Shown: in pieces, positions 26,475 through 35,006 of the stretch
Position numbering within the stretch: the stretch's first letter is position 1
How the letters are laid out: each line of letters opens with the position of its first letter
NCBI RefSeq assembly: GCF_033097485.1
Contig: NZ_AP028634.1
Coordinates: forward strand, 310,001-374,000
Source of the DNA: Pyrofollis japonicus
GTDB lineage: Archaea; Thermoproteota; Thermoprotei_A; Sulfolobales; Pyrodictiaceae
Length of the DNA stretch: 64,000 bases
Reading direction: 5' to 3'
Program-made: the position numbers and the translations under genes
The notes under the pieces: generated by a model
What the model saw: the letters and a program-made list of their open reading frames with translations, nothing else
Told to the model about the DNA's origin: nothing
Databases searched by the model: none

Positions 26475-27766
26475 AGATACCAGTAGAGCCTCTCAGAGGG
26501 TTTAGGGACATATTACCGCCGGTTTCAACAGAGCTTCGGACTCTCATGAACATATTTGTCGAAACAGCTAGCAAGCACGGCTATTTAGAGGTAATTCCTC
26601 CGACACTGGAACGTTTTGAACTATTTGCACTAAAATCAGGCGAGGAAATAAAACGATCAATGTTCGTCTTCAAGGATAAAGCAGGTAGAGAGGTCGCACT
26701 AAGACCCGAGGCAACAGCCAGTATTGCAAGGATATACCTAAAACATTTACGAGCTAAGCCAAAGCCGCTTAGACTCTTCTATATTGTTAATTGCTTCAGA
26801 TACGAGGAGCCCCAAAAAGCAAGATACCGAGAGTTTTGGCAAGCAGGGATAGAACTGTTAGGGGCGGAAGGACTCAGTGCCGACATAGAGACAATTGATG
26901 TGCTTTTAGATTATTATCAAAGACTTGGCATGATCGATTCAATTATCTTAAAGCTAGGCAATATAGCATTATATCGTAAAGCGTTTAATAAGTATGGTGT
27001 GCCGGAGGAGGAACAAGATCACATTCTGCATCTTATGGACAAGAAGCTGTACAACGAGGCTGCTGAATATCTGGCTGAAAAAGGATACGAAGAACTCTCC
27101 CAAAAACTAAAGAACATTTGGAACAACAAGGATAATTTAGAAAAGGTTCTACATATAGTCGAACAAGATGGCCAAGAACTAGTGAACGAGATTAAATACT
27201 TAGTTAGAATAGCCGACATATTACGCAATACATATCCCAATCTGAATATAGATATTGACATAGCTTTTGCAAGAGGATTAGCATACTATACAGGGATGAT
27301 TTTCGAAGTCAAGGTACCAGGCTTTCCAGTGAGTATAGCTGGAGGAGGACGCTATGACAATCTTATAGAAATATATGGCGATGAACATGTTCCAGGGGTT
27401 GGATTTGCTATAGGATTGGATCGCACACTTATAGCCATGAAGGAAATAGGAAAAACTGTTCCAATAAAGGCTAGCGATACTGCATCGATACTAATAATCG
27501 GCGAAGAGTTGCTCGGGTACGCTATTAGCGTGAAAAAGATCTTAATAGAGAAGGGAATCGTTACAACGATATCCATCGCACAAAAGCTTTCAAAAATGCT
27601 TTCAAAGCTTTCCGAGAGCGGCGTGAGATACGCGATTATCATAGGCAAAAAGGAACGAGACGAGAATAAAGTAACCATAAAGGATCTCAGTACGAGAGAG
27701 CAGGTTACAGTGAGTCTCAACGAGCTAGAAACTGCTGATGGGATTTCGGCTATCTTCAAAAAGTGA
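26471..27766 (+). CDS. hisS: histidyl-tRNA synthetase
   Basis: The 431-aa class II enzyme has PLRGFRDILPP at the N-terminus, motif 2 around NCFRYEEPQKARYREFWQAG, the histidine-specific loop FARGLAYYTGMIFEV, motif 3 GVGFAIGLDR and a C-terminal anticodon-binding domain. It is coupled to the upstream splicing-endonuclease-like gene by ATGA overlap. Confidence 0.97.
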   Translation: MKIPVEPLRGFRDILPPVSTELRTLMNIFVETASKHGYLEVIPPTLERFELFALKSGEEIKRSMFVFKDKAGREVALRPEATASIARIYLKHLRAKPKPLRLFYIVNCFRYEEPQKARYREFWQAGIELLGAEGLSADIETIDVLLDYYQRLGMIDSIILKLGNIALYRKAFNKYGVPEEEQDHILHLMDKKLYNEAAEYLAEKGYEELSQKLKNIWNNKDNLEKVLHIVEQDGQELVNEIKYLVRIADILRNTYPNLNIDIDIAFARGLAYYTGMIFEVKVPGFPVSIAGGGRYDNLIEIYGDEHVPGVGFAIGLDRTLIAMKEIGKTVPIKASDTASILIIGEELLGYAISVKKILIEKGIVTTISIAQKLSKMLSKLSESGVRYAIIIGKKERDENKVTIKDLSTREQVTVSLNELETADGISAIFKK

Positions 27767-27910
27767 TAGTATGTGTACGACGAGAAATTGAAAACAGCTG
27801 GCCAGTCTTATTGTTTTGCCGATAGGTTTTAGACTATAATAGGCTCTTCTAATAACATTGTCAAAGGGCGTTAATAAGGGGTTTGAACAGCGAAAGCCGG
27901 GGCAGCAGTA

Positions 27911-30511
27911 ATGGTTCTTGATATTAAGAATATAGATTTAGAAGAAGTTTCAAAGAAGGATATAGAAGATATTGCTAAGAAAATAGCGGAGGAATTAAAA
28001 GAATATGTTCCCTCTAGTTTTAACAAGCTACTAAGAAAGCTAAGCAAAGGAATAGAGAGAGCAATTGTATCACGACATAGAAGGCTCTTAGTTATCAGCG
28101 GAGCCAATCCATTCAAAACCGGAATTCTTGCAGCAAGGGCCTTATTATTCTACGAGAGAGTATACAAGAGGGTCAAAGGCAAAGAAGAGATACCAATGCT
28201 TTACGTTTTCCATGACGAGTTCAAAGATGCCCGCATAAGAAAGGAGGTTGTCAAACGAGCCGTTAAAGCAAATGCAACACTGCTCACAACCACAATTGCC
28301 CGCTATGAGGAAAGCGAGAGATACCTAGGTACAACATTTAAGGCACTAGTCATGGATTTAACAAACGATTTGAAACCAAATGATGTGGGAAGGCTTGTCG
28401 GAATAGTCGAAGGCGGAGGCCTCATAATCTTTCTAGTTCCACCATGGGCGAAGTGGGACAAATGGCTCACAATATTTAAACAGAACCTTATAGTACCGGG
28501 GTTTAAAGAGCCCCGCCACATCTTCATAACATGGTTTAAGAGAAAGCTCCTTGAACACAAAGGTATATACATCTATGACGCAGACGAAGATGAGACAATA
28601 AAAGCAGACGACTATCCAATTGTCAAAACTAAGGAAAGACGTATAGAGATACCAGAAGAAACTCTTTTCCCCAAGGAACTCTATGAGCTAGCACTTACAC
28701 AAGACCAAGTCAACGTAATAAAACTTCTAGAAAGAATAATAGAGAAGCCGAAGAAAAAGCGATTAGCAATAGTCATTACCTCTGACCGTGGACGCGGTAA
28801 GTCATGCGCCCTAGGCATAGCATCCATAGGCATAGGGCTCAAGCTCAGAAAGGGGCATCGCACAAGGATAATCGTGACAGCACCCAGCTTATTGAACGTC
28901 CAATCATTCTTCATGCTAGCGCAGAAGGCTGCAGATAAACTCGGCCTAGAGACCCGTATAGTGAGGAGAGGAGACAACATTCTTGAGATTCATGGACCGC
29001 GTTTTAGCATCGAATATTGGGAGCCAATACATGTTCCGAGACTTAAAGCAGACGTAGTAATAGTTGACGAGGCTGCAGGCATCCATGTCCCATTGTTACA
29101 CAAAATATGGAGAAGCCACAGAAAGCTTGTATTCGCAACGACGATTCACGGCTATGAAGGAGCCGGCAGAGGCTTCTCCGTACGATTCCTTTCAGCCTTA
29201 CGAGACGATCCCAACACTGAACTCATAATAACAGAAATGCACGAACCAATCCGCTACGCAGAAGACGACCCAATAGAAAGATGGCTATTCGACGCCCTAC
29301 TGCTTGACGCTGAACCAGCCGAACTCTCGAAAGAGGACATTGAAGCTATTGAACGAGGTGAACTAGTTTATGTTAAATATGATCCCGAGTACCTCTTTAG
29401 CCGTGAAGGCGAAAGCGAACTAAGACAATTATTCGGCATATACGTTCTTGCACACTATCGCAACGAACCTGATGATCTAGCCATACTTGCAGACGCACCT
29501 CATCACTTAATAAGAGCCATTAAACTCCCTTCAGGTAAAATCGTGTGCGCCCTACAAATAGCTCAGGAAGGCGGACTAAGCGACGACCTCATAGAGGAGC
29601 TTCTTAGAGGAGGCAAAACTCCTGGAAACATTATTCCAGATCGCGCTCTTAAGCATATAAGGATAAGAGAGTTCGGAAAGGCAAGAGGCTGGAGAATCGT
29701 AAGAATTGCAACACATCCAGAGGTACAAGGGAAAGGCATTGGCTCCTTTGCGTTGAAGGAGGCTTCCAACGAGGCAAGAGAACAAGGTCTTGACTGGATT
29801 GGGAGCGGATTTGGAGTAAACGAGCAACTCCTGAGATTCTGGACAAAGAACGGATTCCTGCCCATACATATGTCTCCAGACCGTAACCCTGTGAGCGGTG
29901 AATACACCATACTTGTTATAAAGCCACTTAAGGAGGAGTTTAACCAGATCGTGGATGTAGCTAATAGAGAATTTAAGAGGAAGCTCCTAGAATGTCTGCA
30001 CGACCCTTACAGAGACCTTGAGACAGAAGTTGCAATACAAATACTTAAAACGGGTAACCCTGTGCTAGAAAACCACTATCCAGTACTGACACCCATACAG
30101 CTTGATAGATTGTGGATCTACGCCTATGGACCAATGACATATGAAGCCGCAGCGGATATTATATATGAGGTCGTAAAAGCTTATTGGATAATGTATCCTA
30201 AAACAAAAGGACTATCGTTCACAAAGAGAGAAGAACATGTCTCGGTAGCCAAGGTTCTTCAAGCAAAACCTTGGGACGAAGTTGCGTCTGAACTAAAGAT
30301 ACGGCCTTACACAGTTATGGTGACCCTCAAAGATATTGCAAGAAAGGTTTTGAAACACTACTATGGGCGCGACTCGGACTCGCCAGTGGGCATTAGCGCA
30401 GGAGAATTAATAGCGAAGGGAGGACTATACTTTGTCCCACCAATACAGTTTAGATCAAGAGGGGAATCGACTCAGCCGAGAACCGATTCATCAGAGAAGG
30501 ATTCAGACTAA
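27911..30511 (+). CDS. tmcA: tRNA(Met) cytidine acetyltransferase TmcA / NAT10-Kre33 family
   Basis: The 866-aa protein has an N-terminal TmcA domain (about 1-240), a RecD-like helicase module with Walker A SDRGRGKS (291-298) and Walker B VVIVDEAAG (about 382-390), a GNAT acetyltransferase with IATHPEVQGKGIGSFAL (about 598-614), and a C-terminal RNA-binding region. The family makes N4-acetylcytidine in RNA, and in hyperthermophiles at many rRNA and tRNA sites. The long 5' gap (27767-27910) shows only a possible TTAATAA box. Confidence 0.95.
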   Translation: MVLDIKNIDLEEVSKKDIEDIAKKIAEELKEYVPSSFNKLLRKLSKGIERAIVSRHRRLLVISGANPFKTGILAARALLFYERVYKRVKGKEEIPMLYVFHDEFKDARIRKEVVKRAVKANATLLTTTIARYEESERYLGTTFKALVMDLTNDLKPNDVGRLVGIVEGGGLIIFLVPPWAKWDKWLTIFKQNLIVPGFKEPRHIFITWFKRKLLEHKGIYIYDADEDETIKADDYPIVKTKERRIEIPEETLFPKELYELALTQDQVNVIKLLERIIEKPKKKRLAIVITSDRGRGKSCALGIASIGIGLKLRKGHRTRIIVTAPSLLNVQSFFMLAQKAADKLGLETRIVRRGDNILEIHGPRFSIEYWEPIHVPRLKADVVIVDEAAGIHVPLLHKIWRSHRKLVFATTIHGYEGAGRGFSVRFLSALRDDPNTELIITEMHEPIRYAEDDPIERWLFDALLLDAEPAELSKEDIEAIERGELVYVKYDPEYLFSREGESELRQLFGIYVLAHYRNEPDDLAILADAPHHLIRAIKLPSGKIVCALQIAQEGGLSDDLIEELLRGGKTPGNIIPDRALKHIRIREFGKARGWRIVRIATHPEVQGKGIGSFALKEASNEAREQGLDWIGSGFGVNEQLLRFWTKNGFLPIHMSPDRNPVSGEYTILVIKPLKEEFNQIVDVANREFKRKLLECLHDPYRDLETEVAIQILKTGNPVLENHYPVLTPIQLDRLWIYAYGPMTYEAAADIIYEVVKAYWIMYPKTKGLSFTKREEHVSVAKVLQAKPWDEVASELKIRPYTVMVTLKDIARKVLKHYYGRDSDSPVGISAGELIAKGGLYFVPPIQFRSRGESTQPRTDSSEKDSD

Positions 30512-30521
30512 TATTCCGTCA

Positions 30522-31301
30522 TCACAGTCTCTGCCATTTAACACCATTTTCCTTAGCATAGAGGCTGAAAAGCTGTATAAAAAACTCAGCTATCGAGAGC
30601 TTACGCTTTTTCTCCGTCCACGGCTTAACACTACTAGATAGCCAAGGCTTTGACCAATACCCAACTCTTTCCCAAGTACGCATACCAGCCAAGACTATAC
30701 TTGCTGCACCACAGATAAGAGCTAAACCTATGGCGCGTTCACCATCAGTAAAGCCTGGTAATAAGGAAAAGTATGAGTAATCTGTTGGACACTGAGTCGT
30801 CAAAGCTATTTTTTTAAACATTGGAGCAAGATGCTTTACTGCAGGAATATTATCGCCATGCACATGTACAACCATATATGCTCCGTGCTGGCTAGCCTTT
30901 AGCAAATATGCCCATGGACCATCTAAATCACTAACAACAATATCGGGATCTATACTATTTTCTAGGAGAAACATAGAGGCGCCATCAGCTGCAATAATTC
31001 TTTCACACTCATTGAGAGCACCAAGCTGTCTTATTAAGCTCTCTGAGCCCCCAGCAATGCAGACGCTCTTGCCTTTAAGCAAGCTACATATATCCTGTAT
31101 AGCGATAAACCGTCCTTGCAGCATCGCATCATAGGCGAGCCTATTCGCTACACGACTAGCTTCGCAATCCATTGCTCTATTGTAGTGCATTATCGCCCTT
31201 ATAGCTTCGTAGACCTCTGACCAATAGAGCGGGGATAATGCAGATATGGTGATTAATTCTAAGCGATTTAGTGAAGTGGTTGTATCGCTAAGACTAGACA
31301 A
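30522..31301 (-). CDS. mptE: 6-hydroxymethyl-7,8-dihydropterin pyrophosphokinase, MptE type
   Basis: The protein has the archaeal MptE/DUF115 signature: VCIAGGSESL, IIAADGASMFLLENSIDPDI, VVSDLDGPW and VVHVHGDN. MptE makes hydroxymethyl-dihydropterin diphosphate for tetrahydromethanopterin or folate-like cofactors. The frame opens at 31349, but family proteins start near the LSPLYWSEVYEAI segment; TTG 31301 is the nearest usable codon I see, so the 5' end is uncertain and overlaps the divergent DUF447 gene. That neighbour is also linked to pterin metabolism. Confidence 0.85.
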   Translation of the reverse strand: MSSLSDTTTSLNRLELITISALSPLYWSEVYEAIRAIMHYNRAMDCEASRVANRLAYDAMLQGRFIAIQDICSLLKGKSVCIAGGSESLIRQLGALNECERIIAADGASMFLLENSIDPDIVVSDLDGPWAYLLKASQHGAYMVVHVHGDNIPAVKHLAPMFKKIALTTQCPTDYSYFSLLPGFTDGERAIGLALICGAASIVLAGMRTWERVGYWSKPWLSSSVKPWTEKKRKLSIAEFFIQLFSLYAKENGVKWQRL

Positions 31302-31896
31302 CGGCCTCATAAGAATAACACCACTAGGCATATACAAGCAAGGCGACACAATAATCGCGAGGATATTCCCGGGAACACGTCTCTATAACGATGCTTTAAA
31401 GGCTTATGAGGCTTGTCTTGTTGCCCCATCCACGCCGATACTTTTCTACGATGCTGTACTGAATAAAGAAGTCAAGCTAATGAGACCAAGGTCTATCTCA
31501 ACGCCATGCCCTCATTCAGAGGGGCTGATTATAGAGGCTGTGGTAGAGGGAAGGGAAAAACAAAGAGATGACAAGTACGTGATTAGGTTCATGCCTGTAT
31601 ATATATACTCTACTTCAATTGCCACTAAGCTTTATAGCAGAGATTATGGCTGCAGTATTGAGCTACTTATCGCATTTACTCGTATTAAGTTTTGGTCAAC
31701 AAAGCTCAGGCCAACAAACTGCATAGAAATAAGCAGAAATCTCAGAAAAGCATGCACCGCCTTTGAATGCATACTGCATGCAACATGGGACGAAGAGTTG
31801 CATAGAAGAGCCTTCGAGGTACTAAGACTTAGCTATGCATATGCATCTATGAGTGGGTGCCCAGAACCCATGTGCGAAAACCATAAGCTACATTAG
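31246..31896 (+). CDS. DUF447 family protein (FMN-binding split-barrel-like)
   Basis: The 216-aa protein matches DUF447 at LDNGLIRITPLGIYKQGDTI, IARIFPGTRLYNDALK and the SIELLIAFTRIKF segment, as a split beta-barrel with a helical tail. DUF447 genes occur with archaeal pterin genes, and here it is head-to-head with mptE, overlapping its 5' end. The biochemical role is unproven. Confidence 0.78.
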   Translation: MVINSKRFSEVVVSLRLDNGLIRITPLGIYKQGDTIIARIFPGTRLYNDALKAYEACLVAPSTPILFYDAVLNKEVKLMRPRSISTPCPHSEGLIIEAVVEGREKQRDDKYVIRFMPVYIYSTSIATKLYSRDYGCSIELLIAFTRIKFWSTKLRPTNCIEISRNLRKACTAFECILHATWDEELHRRAFEVLRLSYAYASMSGCPEPMCENHKLH

Positions 31897-31904
31897 TTAG
31901 ACAC

Positions 31905-32000
31905 TATATGTGTTGGCGGAGCTCGCCGCTGCGACACCCCCTTAGGGGGAGGATGAGCAGCGGATCCCTCTGCGGCTGGGGGTCGGGGGCAGACATCCCT
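31905..32000. other. G+C-rich structured stretch between convergent genes
   Basis: This 95-bp stretch is far richer in G+C than its surroundings. It holds GGCG-GAGCT-CGCC, an outer stem CCGCTG/CAGCGG enclosing a CCCCC-TTA-GGGGG hairpin, then more G runs. G+C-rich islands in moderate-G+C hyperthermophile genomes often mark structured RNAs. I could not fit it to tRNA, C/D, H/ACA, SRP or RNase P patterns on either strand. It could also be a bidirectional transcription end. Confidence 0.35.
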
Positions 32001-32007
32001 CTCATCT

Positions 32008-32955
32008 CTATGCGCCCTCCTTGATTCTCCGTTCTTGCGGATTTGTTGGATAACCTACAGATAATGCCGCAGCATCCACCACGGCTAACTTTGCTATAAG
32101 TCTATTCCTAATGGCGTCAATAATGTTTATAGCTGATTTAGATAACGAGTCTACCATATCGATTTGCCAAGGTAACCCAGTGTGGCCCGCATTCACAGAA
32201 AGAAAACCAATTATCTTACAAATCTCATCATCGTCTTGCACACCGCATAGCTCGATCTTAACTGCTTCATTAAGTCCTCGGGATGGCTTATAGAATACAA
32301 GCTTGCATCCATATTCCTTGAGCAGTTTAAATCTGGGTTCAAGAACTACGTATTCCCCTCTGCGCAGTATTATTGTTGCAAGGGCTTTATCATTCATGGA
32401 AATGCCGAGGCTTTGGCCAAGCTCGTTTGAATAGCTGCGCTTAATTACACCTACTACCGGTGCTCTTTCAGACATACTTCTGTTAAGCAACTCTCTGCTA
32501 AGATTTAGCACGCTGTTCCATTCATTACTTGGCGCACGGTAAGGGATTATTTCGCCGTCTATGAGTACTATGTCGCCGAGTGCCTCAAGGCTCAGTATGA
32601 GTTTTCTTTCCTCAGTACGCGCTAACATGGTTACATAGTCTTGCTCTAGTTCGGAAAAATAGCTCGTAATAATTCTCCGCCTTAATATATGAGACACACC
32701 TTGCCCATCTATACGTAGCAGGGTAGCTGCAACAATGCTCAAAGAAAGCCCTACGAGCTGCAACGGCTGAGAAGGAAAAGCTGAGTCAACTGCATGTACG
32801 GTCTTGGGTTGAAACCCGCCACAAATACGGCGCACGGGAAGCCTGGAGCGTATTTTTTCGCCTATGCTCCTTACTTCGGCTTGAAGCTTTCTAGCAATCC
32901 GAGTTATAGCCTTATCTAGGTCATCAACATCAATTATATCTATATGTGACGACAT
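32008..32955 (-). CDS. nurA: NurA-domain nuclease
   Basis: The 315-aa protein has the NurA layout: VHAVDSAFPS with Asp57, IVLIDGEIIPYR with Asp133, VVGVIKRSYS, and a C-terminal QIDMVDSLSK segment. NurA proteins are RNaseH-like 5' to 3' nucleases that usually work with the HerA translocase in end resection. HerA and Mre11/Rad50 are not in this window. It is last in the RHH-wHTH-Cas4-PHP-NurA operon; its start overlaps the PHP stop by one base. Confidence 0.85.
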   Translation of the reverse strand: MSSHIDIIDVDDLDKAITRIARKLQAEVRSIGEKIRSRLPVRRICGGFQPKTVHAVDSAFPSQPLQLVGLSLSIVAATLLRIDGQGVSHILRRRIITSYFSELEQDYVTMLARTEERKLILSLEALGDIVLIDGEIIPYRAPSNEWNSVLNLSRELLNRSMSERAPVVGVIKRSYSNELGQSLGISMNDKALATIILRRGEYVVLEPRFKLLKEYGCKLVFYKPSRGLNEAVKIELCGVQDDDEICKIIGFLSVNAGHTGLPWQIDMVDSLSKSAINIIDAIRNRLIAKLAVVDAAALSVGYPTNPQERRIKEGA

Positions 32956-33689
32956 TATGTCCTCCCATAAAAGTACTCATCTTCAACCCTGTCTACGTAG
33001 TCTAAGCGGCTTGGCCCCTTCTTTCTGCGCTTAAGCCTGCGCTCAATACTCCACATCAAAGTTGAGGCTATTGCACCGAAGCCGGGCCTGCCAGGAACTG
33101 GAGTAACTCTGCCACTCTTTATAGCCTCCATAATTGCCGCCTCGGAGAGGTCATCGACGGTTATTATATTGTAGGCTGATCCTATCGCTTCAGCAACATG
33201 CGCATCACTGTTCGCCAGACCAGGCAAGTTAAGTATACGAGCTGCTTCCATAGCTTTCTGGTTGCTGATCGGGTCGCTCATAGAGTTGAAGACCTCGATT
33301 GCATCCCATTTACCCTCGTAGACTAGTTCTCCAATGCCCTTTCTGCGTATATCGAAAGGATGTGCAGGTACAGCTAAGCAGTTATTCTCGTGGGCAGTGT
33401 CAAGTAATTCTAGTGCATTACGTGGAATTTTTTCCAAAGGCTCTTCTAAGCAATATATGAGGATATCGCCCTCATTTGCTCGTATTTCTGCTCCAAGTAG
33501 GACAACTATATCATAACTCCCTTCAGAGACTATGTTTCGAGCAACAATGGCGCCTTGGAAAGTATCGTGATCAGTTATCGATATCGCTGAAAGACCTTTT
33601 TCAACAGCCTTGATGATTATCTCTTTAGGGCTTTCTCTGCCATCGCTAAAGGTGCTATGCATGTGGAGGTCTGCCCTAATTTTCGTCAA
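32955..33689 (-). CDS. PHP-domain phosphoesterase
   Basis: The 244-aa protein has the PHP metal-binding motifs: DLHMHSTFSDG (His9, His11), SITDHDT (Asp40, His41), LGAEIR, VPAHPFD and LANSDAH. PHP proteins hydrolyse phosphoester bonds, including nucleotides and 3' DNA ends. It has a basic tail (RRLKRRKKGPSR). It sits between the Cas4-like and NurA genes in a nuclease operon, so a DNA-end or nucleotide substrate is inferred. Confidence 0.88.
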   Translation of the reverse strand: MTKIRADLHMHSTFSDGRESPKEIIIKAVEKGLSAISITDHDTFQGAIVARNIVSEGSYDIVVLLGAEIRANEGDILIYCLEEPLEKIPRNALELLDTAHENNCLAVPAHPFDIRRKGIGELVYEGKWDAIEVFNSMSDPISNQKAMEAARILNLPGLANSDAHVAEAIGSAYNIITVDDLSEAAIMEAIKSGRVTPVPGRPGFGAIASTLMWSIERRLKRRKKGPSRLDYVDRVEDEYFYGRT

Positions 33690-33721
33690 TACACGTTCAC
33701 CTTGAATGCAGAATTAATCCT

Positions 33722-34342
33722 TTAGTGCTTACCATAAGTACGGGCATATGGACACAGCTTCCTATAGGGGCAGTATTTACACTCCCATTCATAGCGCGGC
33801 GCGCGTTCATTTAGTATCGTTTCCCTCACTAAGCTTTCCAAGTCTATGGGTTCATACTCAACATCGAATTCAACTATGCGTTCTGGCGTTATATACAGTA
33901 AGTGGCCTTTTTTGGCATTAAGTAAGTACATGTATATTTTTAACTGTAAGATGTGGTGATCGTGTGGCTCGTTGTGTGGTAAGTCGCGCCCTGTTTTTAT
34001 CTCTACGACCTCTTCAACACCATTATCTGTTATCTTGACTAAATCAACTCGTCCCTTAAGCGTGTAGGTCTCGCCATTAACCTTAATGCTTTTTTCAACC
34101 TGGTATTCGGATGCCCAGCCATGTTCTTCAAGAATCTTTTCCAAGCCCGTGTGTACGAGATCTCCAAGGATTACTGACGGCTCGAAACGAAAACTCAGAA
34201 GAGGATAGTGCATGCGCATTATCCTTTTCATACTGCACCCGGTTAGATCGGTTACATAGACTATTTTAGGATCGATCATTTCTTTCAATCTTTCAGTAAA
34301 CTCTTTCTGTTTTATTCTATATATCTCGCTGAGTATGCTCAA
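33722..34342 (-). CDS. Cas4-like Fe-S PD-(D/E)XK exonuclease
   Basis: The 206-aa protein keeps every Cas4/RecB-family mark: Cys36 in TGCS, His64 in GDLVH, Asp100 in RVDLV, Glu114-x-Lys116 in EIKTGR, Gln133, and CKYCPYRKLC with Cys188, 191 and 197 that with Cys36 would hold a 4Fe-4S cluster. There is no CRISPR array or other cas gene nearby. It is probably a stand-alone end-processing nuclease working with the PHP and NurA proteins downstream. Confidence 0.88.
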   Translation of the reverse strand: MSILSEIYRIKQKEFTERLKEMIDPKIVYVTDLTGCSMKRIMRMHYPLLSFRFEPSVILGDLVHTGLEKILEEHGWASEYQVEKSIKVNGETYTLKGRVDLVKITDNGVEEVVEIKTGRDLPHNEPHDHHILQLKIYMYLLNAKKGHLLYITPERIVEFDVEYEPIDLESLVRETILNERAPRYEWECKYCPYRKLCPYARTYGKH

Positions 34343-34396
34343 TCCGTTGTCTCACCTTGCTCTGTATCCAGTAAATTCGCTTAACAGAGATAATAC

Positions 34397-34723
34397 CTAT
34401 GGGAGCTTATCTATTAATTGCCTTAGATCATTGAAACTGGTAATTTTCTTTCTAAGCTGGCGAAGCCACCGTGCCAGATTATAACAGCCTTCGCCTCTCT
34501 CTATTAGTCCCTTTTCCCTTAGCTGGCGAGCAACGAGTATTGGCTTTCGAACACCGTGTATTCGGAAAAGATCGCGCTCAAATACTATTTCTCCTACAGA
34601 AATATTGTCCCAGACATATGCAAAAGCTTTGAGCTCGTCACTGTCGAGGCTTAGCATTATGTCTCTAAGCTTGTATAGTACTGCCATATCTTCTTTGTCT
34701 AGCTTCGGCTTCTTCAGTAACAA
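34397..34723 (-). CDS. winged-helix protein coupled to the RHH gene
   Basis: The 108-aa protein (TTG 34723, or ATG 34687) has helical segments ending RKPILVARQLREKGLIERGE and a wing-like YNLARW, consistent with a winged-helix domain. It overlaps the RHH gene by 59 bp in another frame, so translation is probably coupled. It may regulate or recruit the nuclease proteins downstream. No named family is recognised. Confidence 0.62.
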   Translation of the reverse strand: MLLKKPKLDKEDMAVLYKLRDIMLSLDSDELKAFAYVWDNISVGEIVFERDLFRIHGVRKPILVARQLREKGLIERGEGCYNLARWLRQLRKKITSFNDLRQLIDKLP

Positions 34724-34874
34724 GGCTCGAGACCCCGTATTTATTAATAAGCATTACGAGTGCATGGCGCAGAGCCTCACTCCGATTCCGAAATACTCCC
34801 GCATAAACGAGTTCGTCTAGTCGCTCAACGAGTTCCGCTGGCGCCTTAAATGTTATAATTACCGTTTTTGGCAC
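34665..34874 (-). CDS. ribbon-helix-helix regulator
   Basis: The 69-aa CopG/Arc-type protein has one DNA-contact strand (KTVIITFKAP), then PAELVERLDELVYAGVFRNR, SEALRHALVMLINK, and a charged tail. RHH dimers bind palindromes; CCCCTATAAGGGG lies 11-23 bp upstream of its start, over the expected transcription start, which fits autoregulation. It heads the nuclease operon. Confidence 0.85.
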   Translation of the reverse strand: MPKTVIITFKAPAELVERLDELVYAGVFRNRSEALRHALVMLINKYGVSSLVTEEAEARQRRYGSTIQA

Positions 34875-34884
34875 TAGTCTTCAT

Positions 34885-34897
34885 CCCCTATAAGGGG
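34885..34897. promoter_or_regulatory. palindromic operator candidate of the RHH operon
   Basis: CCCCT-ATA-AGGGG is a perfect 5-bp inverted repeat between the minus-strand TATA-like CTTTATGTTATA (about 34899-34910) and the RHH start codon at 34874. Binding there would block initiation. The assignment is from position and symmetry only. Confidence 0.5.
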
Positions 34898-35006
34898 CTA
34901 TAACATAAAGGTGTGTCCGGCAGTTAAAGGGATTAGGGCACAAGGAGCCATCATACCGTGTTACGCTTCTGTCCGCGCCAAGCAGCTTGAATAGGAGGAT
35001 GCCTCG

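Noticed and set aside
33722-34342. Cas4-like gene as a sign of a CRISPR-Cas locus
   Set aside because: There is no repeat array and no other cas gene in the window; the neighbours are PHP and NurA proteins.
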